A DNA stretch of 54,552 nt. Source: JBHIYN01 sp041984235 (GTDB taxonomy: Bacteria > Pseudomonadota > Gammaproteobacteria > Ga0077536). The stretch lies in NCBI GenBank assembly GCA_041984235.1, contig JBHIYN010000024.1, forward strand, positions 1 through 54,552. The letters run 5' to 3'. Below the pieces are notes generated by a model. It searched no databases and was not told the origin of the DNA. It was given only the letters and a program-made list of their open reading frames with translations. Shown here one piece after another: positions 16,480-24,969 of the stretch. Each line of letters begins with the position of its first letter. The stretch's first letter is position 1. Made by a program: the position numbers and the translations under genes.

Positions 16480-17661
16480 ATGCATCAACGCAGCCTGCGC
16501 GGCCGCGCCGCGGTCGTCGGCGTCGGCGAAACCACTTACTACAAGCGCGGGCGCTCGCCGCACGCCGAGTTCAAGCTCGCGCTGGAGGCGATCCTCGCCG
16601 CCTGCGAGGACGCCGGCATCCACCCGCGCGACATCGACGGCTTCGCCTCGTTCAGCAACGATCGCAGCGATCCCTCGCAGCTCGCCGCCGCGCTCGGCTG
16701 CCGCGAGCTGCGCTTCGCCAACATGCAGTGGGGCGGTGGTGGCGGCGGCGGCTCGGCCGCGGTCGGCAACGCGGCCGCCGCGATCATGAGCGGTATGGCC
16801 GAGTGCGTGGTGGTGTTTCGTGCCCTCGCGCAGGGCCAGTACGGGCGCTTCGGGCAGGGTGCGCAGGCCGCGACCGTATCCGGCAACCTAGCGCACACCG
16901 TGCCCTACGGGCTGCTCTCGCCGGCGCACATGTTCGTCATGAAGTACCGGCGCTTCATGCACGAGCACGGCGTGCAGCAGGAGGCGCTGCGCGCCATCGC
17001 GCTGGCCTGCTACGAGCACGCGCAGTCGAACCCGCGCGCGGTCATGCACGGCCGCCCGCTGGACGCCGCCACCTACGACGCGTCGCGCTGGATCGTCGAG
17101 CCCTGGCATCTCTACGACTGTTGCCTGGAGAACGACGGCGCGGCCGCCATGATCTTGGTCAACGGTGAGCGTGCACGCGACTTCCCGCACCTGCCGTGCT
17201 ACCTGCTCGCAGCGGTCGCCGGCAGCCAGTACCGCGCCGGCGCGCCGGTGCACAACACGCCGGACTACGCGACCTCCAGTTTCAAGACGCTCGCGCCGCG
17301 GCTCTACGAGATGGCGCGCATGGGGCCGGCCGACGTCGACGTGCTGCAGAGCTACGAGAACTTCACCGGCGGCGTGTTGATGAGCATCGTCGAGCACGGC
17401 TTCTGCAAGCCGGACGAGGCCAACGACTTCTTCGTCACCGACAACCTCACCGCGCCGGACGGGCAGTTGCCGCTCAATACCAGCGGCGGCAACCTCGCCG
17501 AGTGCTACATGCACGGGCTCGGGCTGAACATCGAGGCGGTACGCCAGATCCGGCGCACCTCGACCGCGCAGGTGCCGCACGCCGAGGTCTCCATGGTGAT
17601 CTCGGGGCCGATGGTGACTCCGGTGTCGAGCTGCATCTTCGGCAGCGAGGCGACGCTGTGA
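16480..17661 (+). CDS. Thiolase-fold protein lacking the nucleophilic Cys (Ltp2/SCPx-like)
   Basis: 393 residues. A GTG three bases before the ATG at 16480 is an equally possible start. The thiolase fold is clear (AAVVGVGETTYYKRGRSPHAE; AIMSGMAECVVVFRA; GGNLAECYMHGLG), but where classical thiolases carry the acyl-accepting Cys this protein has NMQWGGGGGGGSAAVG. The usual C-terminal CxGGG motif is replaced by NTSGGN. That combination is typical of lipid-transfer-protein-like members such as steroid aldolase Ltp2, which work with a DUF35 partner. The next gene encodes a DUF35 protein and overlaps by four bases (GTGA). A retro-aldol rather than thiolytic reaction is therefore inferred. Confidence 0.8.
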   Translation: MHQRSLRGRAAVVGVGETTYYKRGRSPHAEFKLALEAILAACEDAGIHPRDIDGFASFSNDRSDPSQLAAALGCRELRFANMQWGGGGGGGSAAVGNAAAAIMSGMAECVVVFRALAQGQYGRFGQGAQAATVSGNLAHTVPYGLLSPAHMFVMKYRRFMHEHGVQQEALRAIALACYEHAQSNPRAVMHGRPLDAATYDASRWIVEPWHLYDCCLENDGAAAMILVNGERARDFPHLPCYLLAAVAGSQYRAGAPVHNTPDYATSSFKTLAPRLYEMARMGPADVDVLQSYENFTGGVLMSIVEHGFCKPDEANDFFVTDNLTAPDGQLPLNTSGGNLAECYMHGLGLNIEAVRQIRRTSTAQVPHAEVSMVISGPMVTPVSSCIFGSEATL

Positions 17662-18098
17662 GCGCGCCCTATCTCAGGCCCGGCCTGCCGGCCCCGGCGC
17701 CCAGCGATCTCGACCGCCCGTTCTGGGCGGGCCTCGCCCAGGAGAAGCTCAGGATACAGCGCTGCCGGCGCTGCGCGCGTTACCAGTGGGGGCCGGAATG
17801 GATCTGTCACCGCTGCCTGAATTTCGATCTCGAGTACGCCGAGGTCGCGGCGACCGGGCGCATCTACTCCCACCAGCGCGTGTGGCACCCGGTGCACCCG
17901 GCGCTGCAGGAGCAGGGGCCCTACGTGATCGTGCTGGTCGAGCTGCCGCACGCCGACAACGTGCGCCTGGTCGGTAACCTGCTCGGCGATCCCGGGCAGG
18001 ATCTCGTGATCGGCGCCGAGGTCGAGGGCGTGTTCGAGCATCACCGCGAGGCCGAACCGCCGTTCACCCTGCTGCAGTGGCGCCGCACGACGCCCTGA
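17658..18098 (+). CDS. DUF35 OB-fold zinc-ribbon protein, partner of the thiolase-like protein
   Basis: 146 residues from GTG at 17658, which overlaps the thiolase stop. An N-terminal helix is followed by a rubredoxin-like zinc ribbon, CRRC at about 35-38 and CHRC at about 50-53. Then comes the OB-fold (GRIYSHQRVWHPVHPALQEQGPYVIVLVELP). DUF35 proteins bind acyl-CoA and form stable complexes with thiolase-like enzymes, as in ChsH2-Ltp2 of steroid side-chain degradation and in benzylsuccinate and acetone pathways. Overlapping translation supports such a complex here. Confidence 0.88.
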   Translation: MSAPYLRPGLPAPAPSDLDRPFWAGLAQEKLRIQRCRRCARYQWGPEWICHRCLNFDLEYAEVAATGRIYSHQRVWHPVHPALQEQGPYVIVLVELPHADNVRLVGNLLGDPGQDLVIGAEVEGVFEHHREAEPPFTLLQWRRTTP

Positions 18099-18162
18099 GC
18101 GGCCACGCCGCGCGGCACGGCGCGGGCAGCCAACTGATTCTCACCCCGGGGGAGGGCTCCAG

Positions 18163-18681
18163 ATGGAACGTTACCAGCGCATCATGATCGGCAACGGTCT
18201 GCTCGTCATCATGGTGGCGATGCTGGCCGGCTTCATGCTCATGTTCAATCTCATCGGCGGCGTCGAGGTGTGGCCCGGCACCATCATCGACGTGCCCATG
18301 TACGGCACCAGCGAAGGCTGGGTGCGCGCGCATTCCGGCGGCACCATGAACGGCCTGCTGGTGGTGGTGGTCGCGCTGGCGCTGCCGAAGCTCGCGCTGA
18401 GTGCCCGCCAGCAGGCGTGGATGGCGTGGGGCCTGGTCTACGTCGCGTGGTCGTTTACCGTCTTCTACTGGCTCGGCAACGCGTCGGCCAACCGTGCGCT
18501 GACGCTGGGCCCCAGCCAGCTCGGCGAGCCGGACCTGGTCGGGGCGATCGGCTTCCTGCCGGGGGTGCCCAGCGTGGTGCTGGTGCCGGTGCTGATGGCG
18601 ATCGCGGCGCGCGCGGTGTTCGCCGCCGGGCGAGGTGCCGCGCCCGAAGCCGCGCCGGCAGCGGTGCGCGCGGAGTCCTGA
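18163..18681 (+). CDS. Four-TM membrane protein resembling styrene-oxide isomerase / HabA
   Basis: 172 residues from ATG at 18163 with GGGGGAGGG upstream. Four hydrophobic segments lie at about 9-33, 62-80, 87-108 and 128-152. The second begins with AHSGGTMNGLLVVVVALALP, which resembles the AHxxGxMNG motif of hydroxylaminobenzene mutase and the heme-dependent styrene-oxide isomerase StyC. Those catalyse intramolecular rearrangements in the membrane. If the likeness is real, it would isomerise an epoxide or hydroxylamine generated in this catabolic locus. The match is from memory of a short motif plus topology, so the call is moderate. Confidence 0.5.
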   Translation: MERYQRIMIGNGLLVIMVAMLAGFMLMFNLIGGVEVWPGTIIDVPMYGTSEGWVRAHSGGTMNGLLVVVVALALPKLALSARQQAWMAWGLVYVAWSFTVFYWLGNASANRALTLGPSQLGEPDLVGAIGFLPGVPSVVLVPVLMAIAARAVFAAGRGAAPEAAPAAVRAES

Positions 18682-18694
18682 CCCGCGGTCGGCC

Positions 18695-19840
18695 TTACCA
18701 GGCCGCTTCCAGCAGCGGCAGGATGTCGCCGGGGCCCGCGATCGGGCGCGGGTTGGTCTTGATCCACAGGTCGAGCATGGATTCCTCGGCGATGGTCGGC
18801 AGCAGCTCGCGCGGCACCTCGGCATCACGCAGGCGGCCGGGCAGGTCGAGGCTCGCCACCAGCCGTTCGACCTGGTCGGCGAGCGGCGTGTCGACGTCGC
18901 CCATGGCCTCGGCGAGCGCGGCCTGGGCGTCGGCGTTGACGGCATGGTTGTAGCGCAGCACGTGCGGCAGCATCACGCACGAGGTCTCGCCGTGCGGCAT
19001 GCCGGCGGTACCGCCGAGCACGTGGCCGATGCCGTGGCTGGCGCCGAGGTCGACACCGGCGGAGACGCCCTGCACCGACAGCCACGCGCCGACCTGGCAG
19101 GCGAGGCGGTTGTCGAGATCGTCCGGGTTCGACTTCGCGCGGGCCAGCGCGCCGGGCAGGATGCGCAGCGCGTGCAGCGCGGTGGCGGCGACGATCGGGT
19201 TGGCGTTGACCGAGCACCAGGTCTCGACGCCGTGGTCGACGGCGCGGATGCCGGTGCCGAAGAACAGCCGCGGCGGCGTCGCCACCGTCATCGCCGCGTC
19301 CAGCACCACGAGATCCGGTGCCATGCTGGCGTGGTAGAGCACTTCCTTGCGCGGCACGCGCTCGTCGGTGACGCCGGCGTAGGCGGTGTACTCGCCGGCC
19401 GAGAGCGTGGTCGGAATCGAGACGTAGGGCATCGTCGCCGGTTTCAGCACCGCGCCGGCGCGCAGGCCGTCGATGGCGTCGGCCTCGAACACGCCGTTGG
19501 CGAGCGCGAGGCAGGCGGCCTTGGTCGCGTCGCACACCGAGCCGCCGCCGAGCGCGACCACGATGTCGGCGTCGGTGTCGCGCAGCGCGGCGGCGATGCG
19601 CACCACGTCGGCGCGCGGTGAGTGCGCGCCGACGCCGCTGATCTCCTGTGCGAGACGCGCGCCCAGCGCGTCGCGCAGCGCGGCGGCGAGGCCGTCCGGG
19701 CCGGCCAGCGAGGTGTTGGTGACGAACACCACGCGCGCCGCGGCGCGGCGCTCGCATTCGCCGGCGAGGACTTCGCCGACCGGTTTGCCGTAAATCACTT
19801 CCTGCGCCGGCGGCGGCGTGTAGTGTCCGGGTTCGATCAC
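18695..19840 (-). CDS. Iron-containing alcohol dehydrogenase (maleylacetate-reductase-like)
   Basis: 381 residues from GTG at 19840, which overlaps the monooxygenase stop (GTGA) and is preceded by GGGGGGAA. ALGGGSVCDATKA (about 95-107) is the NAD-binding loop of group III alcohol dehydrogenases. Metal ligands appear in GIRAVDHGVE and in GASHGIGHVLGG...PHGE, the Asp-His-His-His arrangement. Length and pattern fit maleylacetate reductase and related short Fe-ADHs. It is convergent with the four-TM gene (13 bp apart) and forms a two-gene operon with the flavin monooxygenase, suggesting oxidation followed by reduction of the product. Confidence 0.85.
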   Translation of the reverse strand: MIEPGHYTPPPAQEVIYGKPVGEVLAGECERRAAARVVFVTNTSLAGPDGLAAALRDALGARLAQEISGVGAHSPRADVVRIAAALRDTDADIVVALGGGSVCDATKAACLALANGVFEADAIDGLRAGAVLKPATMPYVSIPTTLSAGEYTAYAGVTDERVPRKEVLYHASMAPDLVVLDAAMTVATPPRLFFGTGIRAVDHGVETWCSVNANPIVAATALHALRILPGALARAKSNPDDLDNRLACQVGAWLSVQGVSAGVDLGASHGIGHVLGGTAGMPHGETSCVMLPHVLRYNHAVNADAQAALAEAMGDVDTPLADQVERLVASLDLPGRLRDAEVPRELLPTIAEESMLDLWIKTNPRPIAGPGDILPLLEAAW

Positions 19841-20934
19841 GATGCGTTCCCCCCTGCGGATGCGGCTGCGCCGATGACGCCCATCTCGCGCAGCAGCGGC
19901 ATGACCTCGCGCTCGAAGCGCAGGGTATCGCGATAGTAGGCCTGGAACACCATCAGCACGGCGTCGAGGCCGGCGTCGTGCAGCGCTTTCAGCTTCTCCG
20001 CCACCTGCGCCGCGGTGCCGACCACGTGCACCGCGCCGGCGCCGACGGTGAGCATGTCGAGGGTGAAGGCGTCGAACGAGCCGCTGCCGATGTTGAGGCC
20101 GTCCATCCAGTTCTGCGCGGCGACGGGATCCTTGTGTGCGACGATTTTCGCGATCTCGGCCTGCGCTTCGTCCTCGGAGTCGCGCCACAGCACGAACGGG
20201 AAGCCGGCGGTGCGCACGCTGCGGCCGTGGGTCGCGGCGCGCGCGGCGATGTCGGCGACGATGGCGCCGGTGGCCTCGATCGACGGCGTCGACAGGAACG
20301 ACCAGTCGCACAGCCGCGCCGTCATGTTGCGGCCGTCCTCGGACACGCCGGCGTTGGCGATCGGCGGCGGTGCCGGCGGCTGCGGCAGCGAGTAGCCGCC
20401 GCGGATGCGGTAGAAGGGCGATGCGTGCTCGAAGCTGCCGGGCGGCTCGCACCACAGGCCTTTCAGGATCTCGATGAAGGCGGCGGTGCGCTCGTAGCGC
20501 GCCTCGTGCGCGTCGAGCTCCACGCCCATCATCGCGAACTCCTCGCGGCTCCAGCCGCTGACCAGGTTGAGGCCCCAGCGTCCGCCCGAGATGTGGTCCA
20601 GCGTGGCGCCCATCTTGGCCACCGCCACCGGGTGGAAGACCGGCACGTGCACGGTGGAGAAGATGCGGATGCGGCGGGTCTCGGCGAGCAGCGCGGAGGC
20701 CCAGGTCATGGTCTCCAGCGAGGTGCCGAGGTAGTCGGTCTCGCCGCCGAAGCCGCGCCAGCGGCTGACCGGGAAGAGCAGCTCGAAGCCGGCGCGCTCG
20801 GCGGCCTGCGCGATGTCGCGATTGCTCGCGTAGGGCCATTCGTCCTCGACGATGCGGTAAGTCGAGATCGAGGACATGTTCGAGCAGTTCGGCATGAACA
20901 GCCCGAGCCCGAGGGCGCCACGGTCGGCTTGCAC
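19837..20934 (-). CDS. LLM-class flavin-dependent monooxygenase (SfnG/RutA-like)
   Basis: 365 residues from GTG at 20934 with GGGAGAAA before it. This is a bacterial-luciferase-type TIM barrel: LGLGLFMPN at the start, FHPVAVAKMGATLDHISGGRWGLNLVSGW (about 105-133) as the FMN-phosphate region, then HEARYERTAAFIEILKGLW. This signature is shared by dimethylsulfone monooxygenase SfnG and pyrimidine oxygenase RutA. It uses FMNH2 from a separate reductase, which is not adjacent. Co-translated with the Fe-ADH downstream; only 49 bp separate it from the divergent Rap1a-like gene. Confidence 0.87.
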   Translation of the reverse strand: MQADRGALGLGLFMPNCSNMSSISTYRIVEDEWPYASNRDIAQAAERAGFELLFPVSRWRGFGGETDYLGTSLETMTWASALLAETRRIRIFSTVHVPVFHPVAVAKMGATLDHISGGRWGLNLVSGWSREEFAMMGVELDAHEARYERTAAFIEILKGLWCEPPGSFEHASPFYRIRGGYSLPQPPAPPPIANAGVSEDGRNMTARLCDWSFLSTPSIEATGAIVADIAARAATHGRSVRTAGFPFVLWRDSEDEAQAEIAKIVAHKDPVAAQNWMDGLNIGSGSFDAFTLDMLTVGAGAVHVVGTAAQVAEKLKALHDAGLDAVLMVFQAYYRDTLRFEREVMPLLREMGVIGAAASAGGNAS

Positions 20935-20983
20935 TACAATTTCTCCCCTTGTGAACCGGAATCGCGCGCACCACGGCGGCGAG

Positions 20984-21349
20984 ATGATTATCCCTGAATT
21001 GCACCGCGGCGGCCGCGCCGCGCTGGCGCTGCTGGCCGCCGGCGCGAGCGTGCCCGCCGCCGCGCTCGACGTTTCGCAGCTGCTCAGTGCGTGCGAGACC
21101 GCGCTCGCCGCCGGCTACCGCGGCAGCGAGGCCGCGGCCTGCGACTGGTACCTGGAGCCGTGCACGGTGTGCACGCCCGATGCGCCGCCGCCGGCGTGGT
21201 GCGTGCCGGACACGCTCACCGGTGCGGCGCGCGCGACGCTGCTGCTGCCGGCACTGCGCGGCGCGGCCGCGAGTACGCCGCAACGCGCGGCCGAGGCGGT
21301 CGTCGTCGAGCAGCTCGCTGCACGCTTCCCCTGCAGCGGTACGGAGTGA
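20984..21349 (+). CDS. Rap1a/Tai-like small secreted protein
   Basis: 121 residues from ATG at 20984; a longer frame begins inside the divergent gene and is rejected. A signal-like stretch (RAALALLAAGASVPAAALD) is followed by ACDWYLEPC, WCVPD, a helix and the closing ARFPC. That is the Cys spacing of the Rap1a/Tai family, best known as immunity proteins to Ssp/Tae amidase effectors but also widespread as orphan periplasmic proteins. No effector gene is adjacent. The symporter gene follows after five bases, so it may be an accessory of that operon rather than an immunity factor. Confidence 0.6.
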   Translation: MIIPELHRGGRAALALLAAGASVPAAALDVSQLLSACETALAAGYRGSEAAACDWYLEPCTVCTPDAPPPAWCVPDTLTGAARATLLLPALRGAAASTPQRAAEAVVVEQLAARFPCSGTE

Positions 21350-21354
21350 GCGGC

Positions 21355-22683
21355 ATGGCGGCGATGGAAGCATTCTGGGCCGACACCGTGAGCCTGCTGT
21401 GGGGCCTGCCGCTGGTGGTACTGCTGGGCGGCGCCGGTGCGTTCTTCGCCATCATCAGCCGCTTCGCACCACTCGCCCACCTCGGCCACGCGGTGGCGCT
21501 GCTCGGCGGACGCTACGAGCGCGGCGACGCGCCGGGCGAGATCAGCCACTTCCGCGCGCTCTCCGCGGCGCTGTCCGGCACCATCGGCATGGGCAACATC
21601 GCCGGCGTCGCGATCGCGATCAGCGTCGGCGGCTCGGGCGCGGTGTTCTGGATGTGGGTCGCGGGCCTGTTCGGCATGGCGACCAAGTTCTTCACCTGCA
21701 CCCTGGCCTGCCTCTACCGCAAACCGGACAGCCACGGGGTCATGCAGGGCGGGCCGATGTACTTCATCGAGGTCGGGCTCGGTCCGCGCTTCCGCCCGCT
21801 GGCGATGCTGTTCGCCGCGTGCGGCATGATCGGCACGCTGAGCATCTTCCAGTCCAACCAGCTCGCCAGCCTGATGGCGGCGCAGTGGTCGGTGGCGCCG
21901 CTCGCGACCGGCGTGGTGGCGATGCTCGCGGTCGGCTACGTGGTGCTCGGCGGCACCGTTCGCCTGGGGCGGGTGGCCGGCTGGGTGGTGCCGCTGATGG
22001 TGGTCGGCTACGTCATCGGCGCGCTGGTCGTGATCGCGGCGCACGCGGATCGCATCACCGAAGTGCTCGACGCCATCGTGCGCGGCGCGTTCAGCCCGGC
22101 GGCCGGGATCGGCGGCGCGGCCGGCATCACCTTCCGCGAGATCCTGGTCACCGGCGTGCAGCGCGCGGTGTTCTCCAACGAGGCGGGGGTCGGCACCGAG
22201 GCGCTGGCGCACGGCGCGGCGCGCACCGACGAGCCGGTGCGCGAAGGCCTGGTGGCGATGCTCGGCCCGGTGGTCGACACCCACATCGTGTGCACCCTCA
22301 CCGCGCTCGCCATCCTCACCAGCGGGGTGGCGCCGGCCAGCGCCGGCGTGGTCATGACCGCGAACGCGTTCGAGACCGGCATACCCGGAATGGGGGCGGC
22401 GCTGCTGAGCGCGATCTTCGGCCTGTTCGCGCTCACCACCATGACCACTTATGCCTATTACAGCGTCAAGTGTGCGCGTTACCTGGTGGGCGAACGCTGG
22501 GGCGGGCGCTTCGTCTACGTCTACCTGCTGGTGATCCCGATCGCCGCGGTGTGGAGCCCGGCGATGTCGGTCAATATCATCGACAGCGTGTACGCGGTGA
22601 TGGTGGTGCCGACCCTGACCGCGACGGTGCTGCTCGCGCCCCGGGTGTTGCGCGAGATGCGGCGCTACTTTGCGCAGCTCTGA
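21355..22683 (+). CDS. Na+/alanine-glycine symporter family (AGCS) transporter
   Basis: 442 residues, chosen to start at ATG 21355 with GGAG upstream. About ten to eleven hydrophobic helices are visible. AGCS motifs include SGTIGMGNIAGVAIAI (about 74-89), GGPMYFIEVGLG (about 130-141) and VFSNEAGVGTEALAHGAA (about 265-282). The family imports small neutral amino acids with Na+ or H+. The Rap1a-like gene is directly upstream; the CoA-transferase gene follows on the same strand after 75 bp. Confidence 0.92.
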   Translation: MAAMEAFWADTVSLLWGLPLVVLLGGAGAFFAIISRFAPLAHLGHAVALLGGRYERGDAPGEISHFRALSAALSGTIGMGNIAGVAIAISVGGSGAVFWMWVAGLFGMATKFFTCTLACLYRKPDSHGVMQGGPMYFIEVGLGPRFRPLAMLFAACGMIGTLSIFQSNQLASLMAAQWSVAPLATGVVAMLAVGYVVLGGTVRLGRVAGWVVPLMVVGYVIGALVVIAAHADRITEVLDAIVRGAFSPAAGIGGAAGITFREILVTGVQRAVFSNEAGVGTEALAHGAARTDEPVREGLVAMLGPVVDTHIVCTLTALAILTSGVAPASAGVVMTANAFETGIPGMGAALLSAIFGLFALTTMTTYAYYSVKCARYLVGERWGGRFVYVYLLVIPIAAVWSPAMSVNIIDSVYAVMVVPTLTATVLLAPRVLREMRRYFAQL

Positions 22684-22758
22684 TCGGCTCACGCGCCGCG
22701 GCGAAGTGCTAGAGTCGCAGCGCGGCGCTGGGCCGCGCGGCGCGGGGAGGACGCTGCC

Positions 22759-23964
22759 ATGCTGATACTCGAGGGCATCCGGGTGCTGGATTTCACCCAG
22801 TACCTGGCCGGTCCGACCGTTGGCCGCCTGATGGCGGAGATGGGGGCCGAGGTGATCAAGGTCGAGATCGCGCCCGGCGGCGATCCCTCGCGTACCCTGC
22901 CGATCGCGGACAACGGGCGCAGCGGCTATTTCATCCAGCAGAACCGCGGCAAGAAGAGCCTGGGACTGGACCTCAGGCAGCCGGCGGCCGACGCCATCGT
23001 GCGCGAGCTGATCGGCGAGGTCGACGTGGTGGTGGAGAACTTCGGCCCCGGCGTGATGGAGAAGAAGAAGCTCGCCTGGGACGACGTCAAAGCGATCAAC
23101 CCGCGCGTGGTGATGGCCTCGATCTCGGCCTACGGGCGCGAGAGCCCGCTGTCACACAAGACCGGCTACGACTGGGCCGCGCAGGCCTTCTCCGGCCTCA
23201 TGCACATGAACGGCGAGCGCGACGGGCCGCCGCTGCCGGTCGGGATCGGCATCGCCGACGTCAGCAGCGGGGTGCACGCCTTCTCCGCCATCGGCTACGC
23301 GCTGTTCCATCGCTCGCGCACCAACCTCGGCCAGTGGCTGGACATCAGCATGGTCGACTGCATGTTCCACATGCACGACATCTCGCTGCAGGGCCACACC
23401 CTGACCCGTGGCAGCTTCCACCCGCACCGCCAGGGCGCGCACCACGAGCTGATCGCGCCGTTCGGGGTGTTCCGCGGGCCGAGCGGCTTCATCGTCATTC
23501 TCGCGCTGCAGCCGCAGTGGAAGAACGTGTGCCAGGCGCTGGGCCGGCCCGAGCTCGAGCACGACGAGCGCTACGCCGATCCGCCGTCGCGCGGCGCCCG
23601 CCAGGCCGAGCTGATCGCGTTGATCGAGACCTGGATGGCGGAGTTTCCGGACAACGACGCCGTCATCGCCCACCTCGAACGACATCGCGTGCCGTGCACG
23701 GTGGTGATGGACCCGGCCGACGCCATCGGTCACCCGTACTTCACCGCGCGCGGCATGGTCAATGAGATCGTCGACCCGGTCATGGGGCCGCTCGCCATCC
23801 CGGGTTTTCCGTTGCGCTTCTCGGCCCAGCCCGAGCGCCTCGACCTGGTCGCGCCGACGCTCGGCCAGCACAACGGCGAGGTGCTCACGGAGGTGCTCGG
23901 CTACGACGCGGCACGCGTCGCCGCGCTGGCCGAGGCGGGCGTGCTGGTCGCCGGCGAGCGCTGA
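22759..23964 (+). CDS. Family III CoA-transferase (CaiB/BaiF-like)
   Basis: 401 residues. LEGIRVLDFTQYLAGPTVGRLMAEMGAEVIKVE at the start is the diagnostic N-terminus of the family. NRGKKSLGLDL (62-72) and the catalytic Asp167 in IGIADVSSGVHA follow. Class III enzymes move CoA from an acyl-CoA donor to an organic acid (formyl, carnitine, steroid or aromatic acids). With the amidohydrolase, thiolase-like/DUF35, monooxygenase and dehydrogenase genes nearby it probably activates a catabolic intermediate. It ends 13 bp from the convergent methyltransferase. Confidence 0.92.
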   Translation: MLILEGIRVLDFTQYLAGPTVGRLMAEMGAEVIKVEIAPGGDPSRTLPIADNGRSGYFIQQNRGKKSLGLDLRQPAADAIVRELIGEVDVVVENFGPGVMEKKKLAWDDVKAINPRVVMASISAYGRESPLSHKTGYDWAAQAFSGLMHMNGERDGPPLPVGIGIADVSSGVHAFSAIGYALFHRSRTNLGQWLDISMVDCMFHMHDISLQGHTLTRGSFHPHRQGAHHELIAPFGVFRGPSGFIVILALQPQWKNVCQALGRPELEHDERYADPPSRGARQAELIALIETWMAEFPDNDAVIAHLERHRVPCTVVMDPADAIGHPYFTARGMVNEIVDPVMGPLAIPGFPLRFSAQPERLDLVAPTLGQHNGEVLTEVLGYDAARVAALAEAGVLVAGER

Positions 23965-23977
23965 GCGGGCGCCGCGT

Positions 23978-24958
23978 TCAGGCGCGGCGTGCGTGCATGA
24001 TGCTGTAGCCGCCGGACAGCGGCGTGCGCGTGACGTCGGCGAGGCCGGCCTGCGCGAACCAGGCGCGGTACTCGGACTCGGTGTACGCCTGACCGTCGTC
24101 GTAGACGTTGAGGAACATGACGTTGACCGCGACCGCGTCGAGCGGGGCGAGGCGCGAGTCGTCGAGCATGCGCCCGACCACGAAGCATTCGCCGCCGGGC
24201 GCCAGCGTGGCGGCGGCATGGGTCAGCGCGCGTGCCGCATCCTGCGCCGACAGCACCTGCAGCACCGAGCGCAGAACCACGGCCTCGTACTCGCCGGCCG
24301 GCGCGGCGGCGAGGAGATCGGCGTCGATCACGGCGACGCGGTCGGCGACCTCGGACTCGGCCACGCACTCGCGCGTGATCGGGGAGACGTTGGGCAGCTC
24401 GGCGACGGTCGCCCGCAGCCCCGGGCACAGCGCGGCCAGCGCCAGCGCCAGCCCGCCGGAGCCGCCGCCGGCGTCGAGCAGGGTGGTGAAGCGGGCCATG
24501 TCGAATTCCTTGTGCAGGCGTCGTGCGGTGGCGCCCGCACCGGCGTCCAGCCCGCGCACGAAGGCGCGCAGCTCGTCGGCCGACATGGCCGAGAAATCGT
24601 GCTTCGCCTGTGGCCTGCCGCTGCGAATGGAGGCGGCGGTGTGCATCGTGGAGGACCACAGGTCCGAGTAGGCGCTGTGCGCGCCGCCGAGGTAGCGCGG
24701 CCTGCCCCTGACCAGGAACTCGGCGGCCTCGGCGCCGTTGCGGAAGCGCTCGCCGTCGAGCTCGAGCAGGCCGGCGGTGACCAGCGCGTAGAGCAGCGGG
24801 CGCAGCTTGAGCGGCTGCACGTCGAGCCGGGCGGCAGCCTCGTCGACCGTCAGCGCGTCCTCGCCGAGGGCGCTGAAGACCTCGAGCTGCATGCCGGCGA
24901 GCATCGCCAGCGCCGGGTAGACGGCGTTGATGTGGGCGTTGATGGTGTCCGGTTTCAT
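23978..24958 (-). CDS. SAM-dependent O-methyltransferase (hydroxyindole/caffeate OMT-like)
   Basis: 326 residues with the two-domain layout of ASMT/caffeate O-methyltransferases. An N-terminal winged-helix dimerisation domain (AAARLDVQPLKLRPLLYALVTAGLLE) precedes the Rossmann domain with the SAM loop LLDAGGGSGGLALALA near 162-177. VVLRSVLQVLSAQDA and LAPGGECFVVGRML are the expected later motifs. It probably methylates a hydroxyl on an aromatic or polyketide-like substrate. It is 11 bp upstream of the FecR-domain gene start in reading order (FecR precedes it), so they may be co-transcribed. Confidence 0.82.
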   Translation of the reverse strand: MKPDTINAHINAVYPALAMLAGMQLEVFSALGEDALTVDEAAARLDVQPLKLRPLLYALVTAGLLELDGERFRNGAEAAEFLVRGRPRYLGGAHSAYSDLWSSTMHTAASIRSGRPQAKHDFSAMSADELRAFVRGLDAGAGATARRLHKEFDMARFTTLLDAGGGSGGLALALAALCPGLRATVAELPNVSPITRECVAESEVADRVAVIDADLLAAAPAGEYEAVVLRSVLQVLSAQDAARALTHAAATLAPGGECFVVGRMLDDSRLAPLDAVAVNVMFLNVYDDGQAYTESEYRAWFAQAGLADVTRTPLSGGYSIMHARRA

Positions 24959-24969
24959 GGGCGGGGTGC

